DNA of 64,000 bases, from positions 66,904,932 to 66,968,931 of the forward strand of contig OZ020270.1 in the NCBI GenBank assembly GCA_963971225.1. The letters run 5' to 3'. The notes beneath the pieces are model-generated. The model did no database searches. It worked only from the letters and a program-made list of their open reading frames with translations, and was not told where the DNA came from. This stretch comes from Melieria omissa. Lineage: Eukaryota; Arthropoda; Insecta; Diptera; Ulidiidae. Of the stretch, positions 31,501 through 42,692 are shown piece by piece. The position numbers and the translations under genes were made by a program. Every line of letters starts with the position of its first letter. Within the stretch, counting starts at the first letter, position 1.

Positions 31501-31737
31501 TGCAGCGGGAATTCAACGTTGGCATATCTCAGCACATTTTCCTTCAGGTCCAGCGTAAAACCGTGCCTAATCATGAAATCCACGCCGATAATCACGTCGT
31601 CCATTATATCCGCGACGATGAACTCATGTTCCAGGCTGCTGGTGCCGATAGCAATCGTTTTTGTAACTTTACCTCTTACCGGCGCGCGCTCGCCGGTCGC
31701 AGTCCGCAGCTGTATGCCATGCAGCGGTTCCCAGAAA
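28589..31737 (-). pseudogene. Gypsy pol: protease (partial), RT, RNase H (deleted), integrase
   Basis: Order from 31737 down: protease C-half (RTATGERAPVRGKV, DVIIGVDFMIRHG), then RT with FCVDYRKLNDVTKKDSYPLP, FSTLDLRSGYWQ, MPFGLCNAPATF and catalytic VYLDDIIV (about 30540), and YYRRFVPRFANIA. RNase H is mostly deleted: ...QAFEWNSAQ joins TDHAALRWLLNF through a short inverted repeat at 30154-30182 with a frame change. The integrase zinc region (GGHLGITKTVAKI) is followed by an in-frame TGA at 29594-29596 (Arg to stop). The core keeps AMDVAGPF, HSDQGRNFES and GMVERFNRT (the DDE triad), then the C-terminal FQEGDLVMLYNP and WEGPYEV, stop at 28589. Only these lesions and the missing 5' end prevent function. 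Confidence 0.9.
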
Positions 31738-32126
31738 TTGGAGTATTGAAAAGTCGCTTCAAATGTCTGCAATCCACTTTGCCATATGCCCCGCAAAAGG
31801 TTGTAAGAATTATAAATGTGTGTAGCGCTCTTCACAATATATGCCGCCTTCACAATGTTAGTAATCTTGCTGAAGACTCTGCGTTAGAAATTATAGACGA
31901 CGGATTAGAAATCGATGAAGAAGACAGCAGGAATTTTAATGCCGCTCAAATGATTCGAGATGAAATTGCAAATAACATACTAAGGCTTTCAATGTAAAAA
32001 TTCAAATAAAAGATATATTCAACGCATTTTATGTTAACAGAAACAAAGCAAAAAGTAACATATATAAGTAATAAGATAACAAAAAGATAAGGACAATTTT
32101 CAGTCAATTTCAATTTCAATGTTCAG

Positions 32127-33160
32127 TCAATTTTTGTTGCATTGTTGCAATGCAAGTTGCTTTCGTTTAATTTCCAAAATGGTTTTTTTAATTCTGTTCC
32201 TTTCCAATGCATTTTCCTCCATTGCCAAGTAGTATTTGCGACGGTCTTCGTTTTGCTCAGCAATGAGTGCATTCTGTTGCGCAACTGCATCTGTCAGTTT
32301 TTCTATTGACTTGTAAGTTCTCCTAATTCCACTACTTGCCTCTGCCAGAACTTTTGAATTTGCTTCCGAATTTTTGAGCACCTGTTTTAAAGTATTTGAA
32401 ATACTGTCAACGGCACCATATGCATATGCCGTTTCAAACAATCGTGTAATGTGTCCTCACGGATACACTTTGGCGTTGAGACGCAGTTGGTACAAGTTGT
32501 CGTCCGTTTTGGTGGTCTGTCTGTTGATGTATTTGGGCTGCGCGGTGATGTGGGAGCATCCTCAGACAAATCATCCAGAATTTGGATGACGACAACATCT
32601 GTGCCGTATGCAGTTGTTTCTGCGATGCCATCAACAGCTACATACAGACCACACAGCAGCGCTATCCGCTCCTCTGTTGCTGTGAGGACAAACTTATTGT
32701 ATTCGCCACCTCCAGTGGCTCTCGTCTCTGCCTTGTTATGCGCGATTTTCTTGCGGATGGTGCCCTTCCAGTCTGACCAAACCTGCAAAACGCGAAAATA
32801 CACGCGCATATGTTAATACATAACATTTATAATAAACTGCAGATGTAGCTACTCACTTTTCTCCATCCGCTTACATCCTTTTGTGGTGGTCCTTGTGAGT
32901 TCAGCTTTTGTGCCAACTCTGCCCACAAACTTTCCATTGTCACTCTATCGCCTTTGGCAAAATTTTTTGCCAGACCAGGATGCCTCTCTAAATGCAATAA
33001 ATTCTTCCTCCTGGCATTGGTTCTTGTGTTTACCCCTGAAAACAATTTATTATTTTACTTCATGCATTTTGGTATGAAATACTTACATTTTTTACGCCCG
33101 TTTTCAAACCACGCAATTTCTGCTCAACGAATTCAAAATGGAAGTAAAGTAGCGAATTCG
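32127..33160 (-). pseudogene. Harbinger Myb/SANT-like DNA-binding protein, three exons
   Basis: Minus strand. Exon 1 ends FVEQKLRGLKTGVKN at about 33088, followed by GTAAGT. Exon 2 (about 33042-32855) begins after TTGTTTTCAG with NTRTNARRKNLLHLERHPGL and ends SGWRK before GTGAGT. Exon 3 starts after GTTTTGCAG at about 32783 with VWSDWKGTIRKKI. Joined, exons 2 and 3 give a complete Myb/SANT-like trihelix (SLWAELAQKLNSQGPP...WRKVWSDWK). A variable region follows, then a C-terminal coiled coil (LKQVLKNSEANSKVLAEAS to LEIKRKQLALQQ) with stop at 32127. One frameshift near 32420-32440 separates the coiled coil from the rest; otherwise the gene is intact. It would guide the Harbinger transposase to the element ends. 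Confidence 0.75.
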
Positions 33161-33290
33161 ATTGACAGAACACGTTAATTCGTGACGATTTCATTTTCGA
33201 AATCGAAATCGTTATACCGAAATTCAGAACATGCTATTACGTTTTCGTTCACATTTTCGTCCGAAAACGAATTGTAGAACATGCCTGATA

Positions 33291-33607
33291 GTGGCAACTC
33301 ATAGCCATTGCTGTTTCTCGTAAAATAGTAAGCAGCATTGTTTAAATCGATAACTATATTTTAAAGAGAGTAAACCATTAATTCGCAGCTCACTGAAAGT
33401 TTTACTGTACATGAACGTGTTAATTATTTATTTTATGTCACACATACATACGAATGTGTTAAAAGCCTTTTAAATGTTCCTTAAATCTTGAAGTTTATGT
33501 ATGAGTTATTTATTTTGTTTGTCGAATAAACATTTTGGTTATTTTTATTTTTGTTCCTGGATATAAATTTTTTCTTCTTGTGGCAACGCTGCACAGCACA
33601 CGCATTC
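33291..33607. other. AT-rich spacer, nothing recognised
   Basis: No open frame, TIR or repeat recognised between the Harbinger end and the next MITE. Confidence 0.6.
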
Positions 33608-33610
33608 TTA

Positions 33611-34174
33611 TACTACGTTTACACAGACGAGATTATCCCGATTTGCGCGATTAAGTCGTTAATCTCGTATCAAAATGCGCGTTTACCCATACAAAGTTAA
33701 CCTCGTAAAAAGCGCGATTAAAATTTAATTTCACAAAGTAATCTCGTATTTCCCCAAAGCAACTCTGCAAATTTGGCTGAAATCGATTATTTTTGTATCA
33801 TCACTAAGCGAATGTCATGCAAAAATAAACAAAAAAAATGAATTGTAGCAAAACAAAAAAGGGAAGGGCAGCAATTCTGCGCAAATGGGATATTCTTTGC
33901 ATTTGCAACTGATGTAGCTCAGACTTTTTGCATTCGTAGAAGAAGTGAAAAGCATTAACACATTTAGAAAATCTTCTTCGATATCCGTTTCTACATTGTT
34001 ATTAAAAATGTCACTCTTTTTTATTCAAATTTTACGAAACAGTCTCTCGTTTGCAAAACAATAAAAAAGAGAAAAAACCTCAAAATTAATCTCGTATTCA
34101 AGTTAATCTCTATGTAAACGGGTAACGAGATTATCGTAATCTCGATGAGTTAATCTCGCTGTATAAACGTAGTA
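33611..34174. mobile_element. PIF/Harbinger MITE (TSD TTA)
   Basis: 564 bp with ends TACTACGTTTACACAGACG (33611) and the complement of TACTACGTTTATACAGCG (34174), flanked by TTA at 33608-33610 and 34175-34177. The interior repeats TAATCTCGTA/TTAATCTCG many times in both orientations. Non-coding. It shares TACTACGTTTACA ends with the MITE at 43960. Confidence 0.85.
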
Positions 34175-34189
34175 TTACGCCACTTACCC

Positions 34190-35576
34190 ACATAATTAAT
34201 CATTGCCTTACAAGTTCTTGTTTCCCTTCAGTGTGGAAAAAAGCGGTTGTCCTGCCAGTTGCAAAAAAGGCAAATGCCTCCTACCCTGGCGACTACAGGC
34301 CTATTAGTATACTGCTAGCATTCTCCAAGGTGTGCGAAAATTTGATGGCGACGCAAATTTATGCATTCTTGCAAAAGCACAACCTTCTCTACAATCTGGT
34401 TTTCGACCTAAACACAGCTGCTCCACTGCCATGGTAAAAATACTTGACGACATTAGAATTAACTTTGACAATGATGACTTAACAATTCTTTGCTTACTCG
34501 ACTTCTCCAAAGCTTTTGACTCGGTAGACCATAATCTCTTATGTGCAAAACTAATAAGCTACTTCGGTTTCAATGATAGCTCGGCGAAGCTTATAGCAAG
34601 CTATCTTGAGGGACGGACGCAAAAAGTTATGTCCAAAAACTCAATGTCTCAGGCCCGATTGGTATGTACTGGTGTTCCACAAGGATCTGTCCTTGGTCCA
34701 CTTCTGTTTAGTCTCTTTGTTAATGATGTTTTTTCTGTGTGTCAGTATGTGAATGTCCATGCATATGCTGATGATATACAAATGCATCTGTCTAGTCGTA
34801 TTGGTCTCGTTGAGGATTTATGTTACAAAATTAACAGTGATTTGTCTGCAATTTCTGTGTGGGCAGCTGCCAATCATTTGTGCTTAAATGCGTCTAAGTC
34901 CTATGTCTTACCGATTTGCCATAGTGCAATACACGTTGACAACATCCCTAAGTTGTATTTAGGCTCAAGTGTGCTTACTTTTGCGGACAAAATTAAGAAC
35001 TTGGGATTTATTGTTAACTCTAGCTTAAGTTGCTGTGACCATATTAATGGAGTCGTGAGAAAGGTATATGCTACGCTGCGTAAATTGAGATTTTCAGCTT
35101 CATTAACACCCTTGGAAACCAGGCGTAAATTAGTTATACAACTAATTGTGCCCCTTATTGCCTACTCTGATGTGGTGTACAGTAAGCTTGACTCTAAATC
35201 ATTACACAAAATTAATATAGCCTTCAATAATGCTACACGATATGTATACGGGCTTAAAAGGTATGAACATATTTCCCCCTGGCAGAATAAAGTACTTGGG
35301 TGTAATATCGAAAATTACCTCTTTGCCAAAAATTGTATCTTTGTCTATAGACTAATGGAATGGAAAACTCCTTCTTATCTCTCTCAAAAGCTCATACCTT
35401 TTAAGTCCCGGAGACATCACAATTTAATTGTACCAACATACAATTTTTTAATAACATCACGACTTTTTTTCATCAACGCAGTCAGAGTCTGGAACTCAGT
35501 TCCTGCAGTTATAAGGGCTGGGCTAGACAGAAACAACTATAGGGCTAAACTCTATGAGTATTTCCGTGCACTCTGA
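34190..35576 (+). pseudogene. CR1-like reverse transcriptase ORF2 (partial)
   Basis: The first frame (34190-34390) gives CFPSVWKKAVVLPVAKK and YPGDYRPISIL. A frameshift near 34390 leads to the main frame, starting GFRPKHSCSTAMVKIL. RT motifs follow: LLDFSKAFDSVDH (motif A), TGVPQGSVLGPLLFSLFVND (motif B), VHAYADDIQMH (motif C, catalytic YADD) and LNASKS. The thumb and C-terminal region run to RVWNSVPAVIRAGLDR and stop at TGA 35574-35576, about 400 codons. No endonuclease and no RNase H. Apart from one frameshift the RT is undamaged, so the insertion is fairly young. Confidence 0.85.
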
Positions 35577-35890
35577 TTCCAGAGGATCAATGATGATTGC
35601 AAGGCGTGGTTTCTTTTTCTTCCTTATTCCCATTCTATCTCTACTTTTCCTCCTTCATCACTTTCTTATCTTTTTCCTCCTTTATATCTTATAATATTTT
35701 CTATTATTTATAATATTTATATTATGTTTTTTAAGCCTATGTTTATTACTTAATTTTGTTATTGTAATTGTTTAACTTTAAATTTAATTCTAGTTTAAGA
35801 AATTGAATATTGATGAGGTGTTATTAAAAGACTCGATCTTACAACACTTAATGTATCTATTCTAAATAAATAAATGAAATGAAATGAAAT
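34190..35890 (+). mobile_element. 5'-truncated CR1/L2-like LINE
   Basis: It contains RT and the ORF2 C-terminus without RNase H, a 3' UTR (35577-35865) and a tail of AAATG repeats (about 35866-35890). The 5' end begins inside RT next to a MITE. No target duplication was established. Confidence 0.8.
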
Positions 35891-36169
35891 AAATGAAAAT
35901 ATACAAATTACTCTGCGCTCACTAACATCATCTCATTGTCAATTTTGCCGACCCCTGATTTAAACTATTTTTTAGGGGTTCATCCACGCCAAAATGTTTT
36001 CAAATCAGTTAAAAATTTGTTTGAGCGAAACCGATCGTCAACGAAAATAAGTGTACACACAAAAAATGAGGGCGAACAAGTGAAATTGTGTTTTTGCTTT
36101 TGTTGGATTTTTTGGTGGTTGATTATTTAATTGCGTGTGAAGGCAACGCACACAACCAAGGCACATTAA

Positions 36170-37141
36170 CACTCCGATGCCCAACAAGGTCCGTAGGGAC
36201 CTATGGCGTTTTAAAATCCGCGACATTTCAATACGGAGGGAGTGATGAGCTGGAGATTTTATGACTTCTATAAATGGAATATTTAGAAGCTGTTAAAATA
36301 GATTTCGGCACGATTGCATGTATTTTACTACCATAACTATCGCACTGAAGTCATTTAGGGCGTCGATGCCCGGTCCGCAGGGACCTTGTAGGTAGCTCCA
36401 TATAATTTGCTTTTATTTTTTGTTAGTAACTATAAATAGTTAGTGCCAAATATTGATAGCAGCACAATTTCAAATAAATCATTGAAATTAAAATACGTAC
36501 GGTGATTGGGATCAAATTGATATGCCGCCGTACGCGCTTTCATAACTGAGCATGAGTGAACAACAAGCAGTAATGCAGACTTTGGTCAGATATTTGGAAA
36601 ACAATGAAGAACCTTATTCATTCACCGAGAAGACAAATTACAAAGATTTCTTGCCATACAATGAAACATATGATGCTGAAGTTGAACTGAATGTCACTCT
36701 GGCGGTTGAAGCTGACTCCGACAACGATGATCAAACTCCATTATTAATTTGATAATGGCTGAAGGTATTGCCTAAGTATATATAAAAATGATGAAAAACT
36801 GAATAAAAATAAAAATAAATATATATAAAAACCCATTACTCTAAAAAAAATGCCATACTTGCAGCGGCATACATGCATGAACAGCTAAAGCAAAGTTAGG
36901 CAACTAAATGCAATTATTTTGTATTGTATACGTTTTTACCTATCTGTCTGTAGTAACAAATACACATGTGTTTACTAAAAAATATACACGAAGCTTAACT
37001 TTTTGGCTCTCCAAACACATCTACACACATTTTGTAACCCTACATTATAAAATTACACATCTTATATGCAATATTACAAAAAAGGTCCCTGGGGACCTTG
37101 TTGGGCTTTGACCGTGTAAAAAATTATCGGTTATCGGAGTG
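36170..37141. mobile_element. TTAA-flanked piggyBac-type element with acidic ORF
   Basis: TTAA at 36166-36169 and 37142-37145 flanks inverted ends CACTCCGATGCCC (left) and CACTCCGATAACC (right, minus). The palindromic motif AAGGTCCNNNGGGACC occurs near both ends (36186, 36380, 37083), giving a likely set of binding sites. 972 bp. It encodes one small acidic frame but no transposase core. Confidence 0.75.
36552..36752 (+). CDS. Short acidic ORF inside the TTAA element
   Basis: 66 codons from ATG 36552 to a TGA at 36750-36752. The product begins MSEQQAVMQTLVRYLENNEE and ends with EADSDNDDQTPLLI, with many Glu/Asp and no Cys. It has no recognised domain. Acidic N-terminal tails are common in piggyBac transposases, so this may be the surviving first exon of the lost transposase. 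It could equally be a chance frame. The start is in a plausible context (GAGCATGAGTG). Function unknown. Confidence 0.3.
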   Translation: MSEQQAVMQTLVRYLENNEEPYSFTEKTNYKDFLPYNETYDAEVELNVTLAVEADSDNDDQTPLLI

Positions 37142-37466
37142 TTAATAAGGTAGTGGTGGCAACACAGCTGCTTAAACTTTTTTCTTCTGATTTTCTTTTG
37201 ACTTTTCGCGAATGGGCATGCTAATTGTCAAAAATTGGTAAAACTGTTTTTATGTTGCTTGTCTTTTGATTTGATTTTGACAAGCAGCATGCCCAAAAGC
37301 ACTAACAAAATACGTGGGAATTTTGTTTTTGCAGTAGTTCCATCACCATATTAATACACCTTGCACACAACTTTGCGAATATTTTCGAATAGCCGAAATG
37401 CGTATGGGACCTGCTGTGCTGATAGCAAGGCGAATAACAGCCGCAGTAGCATCATCATCGTCATAG

Positions 37467-38542
37467 GTGGACGATGGCACATTGACTATGTCAATGGAGA
37501 GCCTACTGTTGGAGGAGAATGTGGACAGACTAATGTCAGAAGCATCAAAGTCAGACGTCAAGGTTGATGGAGATGTGGAGATGTTAGATATCCCACCTAC
37601 TTCAACGAGTCGAATTCGGGTACCATGCGTATCTCCGAAAACGGTTAAACCTGGTGCGAACCAGGAGAGTGCCGGTAAGGAGGTTGCTGGCATCCAGGGT
37701 TCGAAGGCAGGTGAAGAGCTGTCTGCCAGACAGCGCAAAAGGAGGAGGCAGAACAAGAGGAAAGCTGCCGTGAAAGCAGCGGCAAGTACTCAAGTTTTGC
37801 CAACCTCAACACCTGTTATGGCCACAGGAAAGCGTGACAGAACGGGCGATGACCGGAATCGGACGTGCCGGCACGCTCGACGCAGGAGTCTACAGGTCAG
37901 CCGTCTACTGAAATGGAGACGGCTGCAGGATCCCGGAAAATGTCGGATGACACTCAGCCATCCACCTCTGGTGCCACTTTCGCGGAAGTGGCTGCCAAAT
38001 CGATGATGGTTGAGATACATACCGACAAAGGAAATGGTCTGTTGTGCAAAGGACAGCAAGACTTTTTCAACTCCTACCTTTGGAAGGCAATCGGTGATTC
38101 GAAAGAAACACCGATGTTCGAAGGAAAGCGCGTTGAAAACGGCATCATTAAGGTGCAATGCTCCAACGCGGTTTCTCGAGAATGGCTGGCAAAAGTCGTA
38201 GCGAAGATGCCAGCCTGTGAAAATAGTAAGTTCGTGCTCACGGACGGAAATAGCATCAGGTTGGCGAGGGCTTCAGCCTGGATACCGGGTATTCTCCGGA
38301 AACCAGGTGAAATCCTTGCACGTATCCGTGCCCAGAACGCAGGTCTGGACACGAGTCTATGGCGAATATACTCGCTAACCAGGAATGTATCGGCTGTCAA
38401 CAAAGAAGTCGCTGCACACCTGGTGGTGGGTATTGACTTAGACTCGTTGAATGTCCTGAAGTCGAAGTACGGGTACCGTCCCCACCTACACCTGGGGCGG
38501 GTACACTTCCGCCTACAGGACAAGGAGGAGGATAAGGCGTGA
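37467..38542 (+). pseudogene. LOA LINE ORF1 (DUF4780-like), one frameshift
   Basis: The first frame (37467 to about 37860) starts MDDGTLTMSMESLLLEENVD, with an acidic then Lys/Arg-rich region (KRRRQNKRKAAVKAAAS). A shift near 37860 moves to the second frame, which contains TFAEVAAKSMMVEIHTDKGN, WLAKVVAKMPACENSKFVL, ARASAWIPGILRKPGEILAR and IYSLTRNVSAVNKEVAAHLVV. This is a full DUF4780-type ORF1 domain. Stop TGA at 38540-38542, overlapping the start region of ORF2 by a few bases. Probable RNA chaperone and packaging protein. Confidence 0.8.
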
Positions 38543-41500
38543 CGGTAGTTTCGGTCCCTGACATGACTGAAATTATTATCACGCAGATCAACTTGCAGCA
38601 TAGCAAATCGTCTACTGCTCTACTATGCAGCAAGCATGCGAAACTGCAAACATGTCCTCAAATAATAATCCAAGAGCCATGGGTGTGGTCTGGGTGCCAT
38701 TACGTGGGGACAAATCCTTCAACACGAAGGGAGTGATACACCGCGAGCATGTATCATCATGCCGCGGTCGATCGAATGCACGATGCTTAGACAATTTTGT
38801 TCTCAAGATGTCGTTGCGGTTAAAATAAAGTACTGGGTTGGTGGGAACAGCGTGGAAATTGTAATAGTCACGGCCTACCTGCCGTATGACTCTATGCTTC
38901 CTCCTCCATCGAAGGAGTTAATGGAAGTCGTCCAGTATGCTGAATCCAGGGTCTTGGTACTCATAGTGGGCTGTGACGCGAATTCACAGAACATTGTTTG
39001 GGGTAGCAGTAAATGCAATCCCAGGGGTACTAAAATTTTGGAATTCATTATGTCGGCTGATCTGGTGATTCAGAACGTTGGTAACAAACCAACTTTTGTG
39101 ACCAGCAGAAGACAAGAAGTGATTGATCTAACACTGACCAACAGGAAAGTGGCAGATCAGAGCATGCAATGGCGGGTATTGGAGGAGGTCTTTCTCTCAG
39201 ATCACCGCTTCAACGAATTCCGACTCGGTATTGATCTAATGTCGAGACCAGGTGGACGGACAGGTTTGGTGAGCTTCTCACAGAGCGTATACCAATCCTG
39301 AAAAAACTCCGAACTACAGCCAAGATTGAAGAAGCAACTAGGGAACTAGGAGCAACTTTGACTGGCTGCTATGAGGAGGTGTGTCCGCTGAGAGCGAGCA
39401 GACAAGGCAAAGCAGTTCCATGGTGGAGTGCCGAGCTTTCGAAGCTACGCAAACGATCTAGGAAGCTTCTGAATAAGGCCTTAAAGTTCCGAAAAGAGAA
39501 TGACTCGACCAACTATCACCTCGTCCCATGGGAATTTAAGAGGAAAGTGAGGTTTGCCAAACTGGACTCTTTCAGAAACTTTTGTAATGAGGTTGAAGGT
39601 ATGAAGGAGTCAGCAAGACTGTGCAGGGTTCTACTAAGAGACCGAACGGTTAAGCTTGATTCTCTTCGCCTGCCTGATGAATCCTATACTACCTCTAAAT
39701 CGGAGACCTATAACACTCCTAGCGACCCATTTTCCGGGAAGCAGGATAATTCCCACTGTGGTGGGCAGCTGTGTGGTCAATGACACAGGTAATAGGACTA
39801 AAAGGCTTAACTGGTTTTCCGCGTCAAAAGTAGTAACGGAGGAGGCGGTAAGGTTTTCTTTTTCCTCCTTAGAAAACTACAAGTCCCCAGGACCTGATAA
39901 CGTTTACCCGATAATGCTGAAGAGGGGTGGAGACAAGCTGATGAGAGCTCTTATAAAGATCTTCACGGCTTGCCTTGCTCATGGTTACATTCCAACTCTT
40001 TGGCGACAGGTCAGAGTGGTCTTCATTCCCAAACCAGGAAAAGATGACTATACGCTGGCCAAGAGCTTTAGGCCAATCAGCCTGACTTCTTTCATGCTGA
40101 AAAGCTTAGAGCGAATGGTAGAAAAGCACATCCGAGCGAAGGTGCTGACAAGGAGCCCACTCAGTAGAAACCAACACACTTACCAGAGTGGAAAATCATG
40201 CGACTCAGCCCTACATGACATCGTATCCAAGATTGAAGTGAGGCTGGAAGCTGACCAGTACACTTTAGGCGACTTTGTGGATATTGAGGGGGCTTTTGAC
40301 AATGCAACCTTTGACTCGATATGCTCAGCAGCCAGAATGCATGGGGTAAATGAGACCTTGAGGGAGATGCAGGATCTCGGAATTCATGTCCAAGCAATCG
40401 CGGACGATGTCTGTGCACTAGTGTCAGGACGATCCCTCAGGATGATTTGCAAAAAAATGCAGAAAGTCCTGGATAAGATTGATAACTGGTGCACAGGACA
40501 GGGTCTTTCCGTCAATCCCAGTAAAACGACTCTGGTCCTATTTACTAGGAAGCGGAAGCTGGATGGTCTCGAACTGCCAGTACTGAAAGGTGTGACCCTC
40601 AGTCTATCCACGGAAGTGAAATATCTAGGGGTAATCCTAGATAGGAAGTTAATGTGGAAGACGCATGTCTTGACGAAGGTAGACCGTGCGCTGAAGGTTT
40701 TCCAACAGTGCCGTCGAGCCTTTAGCAAGACCTGGGGCCTGAAACTGGCGGTGGTCCTTTGGATATATACCGCACTCATCACGCCCATAATTATGTACGC
40801 ATCGGTAGCCTGGGGGAGACGAACGATGGTTAAGTCCACAGCTTTGGCTCTGAACAGACTACAAAGAAGTATATGTATATGCATTACGGGTGCCATGAGC
40901 ACTGTCTCGGGTGACGCCCTTAATGCCATGCTTGACCTGCTTCCCCTGGATCTAAAAGTTCAAGAGGAGGCGATGAAAGCGACATGTCGGCTGTATTTCT
41001 ATGGATACTTGCATGAAAACAAGGGCTCGGGTCATAGAGAAATCTTCAAGAGGTTGTCAGTGCAATATCCATTGCTGCTGGCCCCTAAGGATTGCCTAAT
41101 ACCCGTAGTATCCTTTAGGAGAAACTTTGAAGTGACGTTCCCAACGCGCGGCCAGTGGGACAACCCAGAGGCCATGCTAGGGAATCTGACGGATATTTTC
41201 TTCACTGACGGATCCAAGACCGCTAAAGGTACTGGGGCTGGATGGCACCTCGAAGAAGGTGTCAGATGCTACTACTCACTGGGTGGGTTGACTACCGTCT
41301 TTCAGACGGAAATCTTCGCCATTCTGAAAGTAGCGGAATGGATAATCGGGAGGAAATGGTACGGGAAACATATAGGAGTCTGTTGTGACAGTCAAGCTGC
41401 ACTTAAGGCCCTGGAGAACGCGCGTGTTACCTCTAAGAGTGTCCAAGAATGTAATATGAAGCTTAAATCAGTCGCGAGACGTAATAAGCTCAAACTTATC

Positions 41501-42692
41501 TGGGTTCCGGGACACTGCGGTGTTCTAGGTAACGAAACTGCCAATGAACTGGCTAACTGTGGATCAGGGTGCACACCCATGGCACCAGTCTAGCAGGAAC
41601 CCTGGACTGGATCAAGTCCTATGTCAACAACCTACATAGAGAACGTTGGTCTAGCTTGGGAAGCTGTAACACTGCCAAGTGTTTTGTGAAAACCCCGAAC
41701 AGGAAAGCAGGGAATTTCCTCCAGGATCTGCGAAGGAAAGACCTCCGACGAATGGTCGGTTTAATCACAGGACACAATCCATGCGGGCGACATATGACCA
41801 ACATGGGCATCATCGAAGATCCGACTTGCGTGTCTTGCCTGGAGGAGGTAGATAGTACAGAGCACTTTCTCTGTACATGTCTGGCCTTCTCTAGAACGAG
41901 AACGAGAATGGACGAAGTTCACGCTAAAGGTACTGGGGCTGGATGGCACCTCGAAGAAGGTGTCAGATGCTACTACTCACTGGGTGGGTTGACTACCGTC
42001 TTTCAGACGGAAATCTTCGCCATTCTGAAAGTAGCGGAATGGATAATCGGGAGGAAATGGTACGGGAAACATATAGGAGTCTGTTGTGACAGTCAAGCTG
42101 CACTTAAGGCCCTGGAGAACGCGCGTGTTACCTCTAAGAGTGTCCAAGAATGTAAGATGAAGCTTAAATCAGTCGCGAGACGTAATAAGCTCAAACTTAT
42201 CTGGGTTCCGGGACACTGCGGTGTTCTAGGTAACGAAACTGCCAATGAACTGGCTAACTGTGGATCAGGGTGCACACCCATGGCACCAGTCTAGCAGGAA
42301 CCCTGGACTGGATCAAGTCCTATGTCAACAACCTACATAGAGAACGTTGGTCTAGCTTGGGAAGCTGTAACACTGCCAAGTGTTTTGTGAAAACCCCGAA
42401 CAGGAAAGCAGGGAATTTCCTCCAGGATCTGCGAAGGAAAGACCTCCGACGAATGGTCGGTTTAATCACAGGACACAATCCATGCGGGCGACATATGGCC
42501 AACATGGGCATCATCGAAGATCCGACTTGCGTGTCTTGCCTGGAGGAGGTAGATAGTACAGAGCACTTTCTCTATACATGTCTGGCCTTCTCTAGAACGA
42601 GAACGAGAATGGACGAAGTTCATTCTCTCGCCCTGTGTGATCTCCTCAGATTCATTAATGAGTCCGGGAAATATGCACAGGAGAATCCATAA
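38539..42692 (+). pseudogene. LOA LINE ORF2: endonuclease, RT, RNase H
   Basis: The endonuclease starts at 38560 (EIIITQINLQHSKSSTAL...IIIQEPWVW). After shifts near 38690 it continues as GCDANSQNIVWGSS, TFVTSRRQEVIDLTL and LSDHRFNEF (catalytic SDH). Two more shifts occur near 39300 and 39690. RT runs YKSPGPDNVYPIML, VVFIPKPGKDD, FRPISLTSFMLKSLERM, DFVDIEGAFDNATFDSI, then jumps to GIHVQAIADDVCAL. The 80 or so residues with motif B (TPQGGVLSP) are missing, and the catalytic YADD reads IADD. RNase H has IFFTDGSKT, FQTEIFAIL, CDSQAALKAL, WVPGHCGVLGNETANEL. A frameshift at about 41580 lies between RNase H and the tail, and both copies of the tandem duplication carry it. Final stop 42692. Confidence 0.9.
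41222..42623 (+). repeat. 701-bp tandem direct duplication in the LINE
   Basis: GCTAAAGGTACTGGGGCTGG starts at 41222 and again at 41923. The two units run to GACGAAGTTCA at about 41922 and 42623. I can find only about three differences (TAATATG/TAAGATG, ATGACCAAC/ATGGCCAAC, CTGTACATG/CTATACATG). 701 is not divisible by three, so the duplication also shifts the frame. Both units share the inactivating frameshift. Confidence 0.95.

Larger units (their letters stand above)
28172..31737 (-). mobile_element. Ty3/gypsy element, 5' part lost
   Basis: Minus orientation. The 3' LTR is at 28172-28577, pol runs 28589 to about 31737. The left boundary is the LTR end. The right end stops inside protease, where it abuts the Harbinger transposase, so the 5' LTR, gag and the protease start were deleted together with host sequence. 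Its pol is closely similar to the pol pieces kept in the 20.1-23.1 kb element, but the LTR sequence differs substantially. Confidence 0.85.
27807..31997 (+). pseudogene. Harbinger transposase, interrupted by gypsy
   Basis: The first exon ends RDRSNPLDLPQAV at about 27866, followed by a canonical 24-bp GT...AG stretch. Exon 2 (27889-28143) reads LFLHCRFIAYYRVDKNSF...LKLAATLRFLAEGGFQRSIG, the HTH-containing N-terminus of DDE_Tnp_4 transposases. The frame stops at 28143 and gypsy sequence begins at 28172. The C-terminal part resumes at about 31738: RFPEIGVLKSRFKCLQS, then VVRIINVCSALHNICRLHN and a Glu/Asp-rich end with stop at 31997. The DDE catalytic middle (about 150 residues) is gone. Known Harbinger transposases need the partner Myb-like protein for nuclear import and DNA binding. 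Confidence 0.8.
27546..33287. mobile_element. PIF/Harbinger transposon with two convergent genes
   Basis: The ends CAGGCATGTTCCAGCATTC (27546) and the complement of CAGGCATGTTCTACAATTC (33287) are inverted. ATA flanks both (27543-27545; 33288-33290), a 3-bp duplication. The element carries the two genes expected of Harbinger, a DDE transposase (+) and a Myb/SANT-like DNA-binding protein (-), transcribed towards each other. A gypsy element (28172-31737) and a deletion replaced the catalytic middle of the transposase. Confidence 0.8.

Noticed and set aside
41222..42623. CRISPR or satellite-type array
   Set aside because: Only two long units, both LINE coding sequence. No short spaced repeats of any kind were found in the window.
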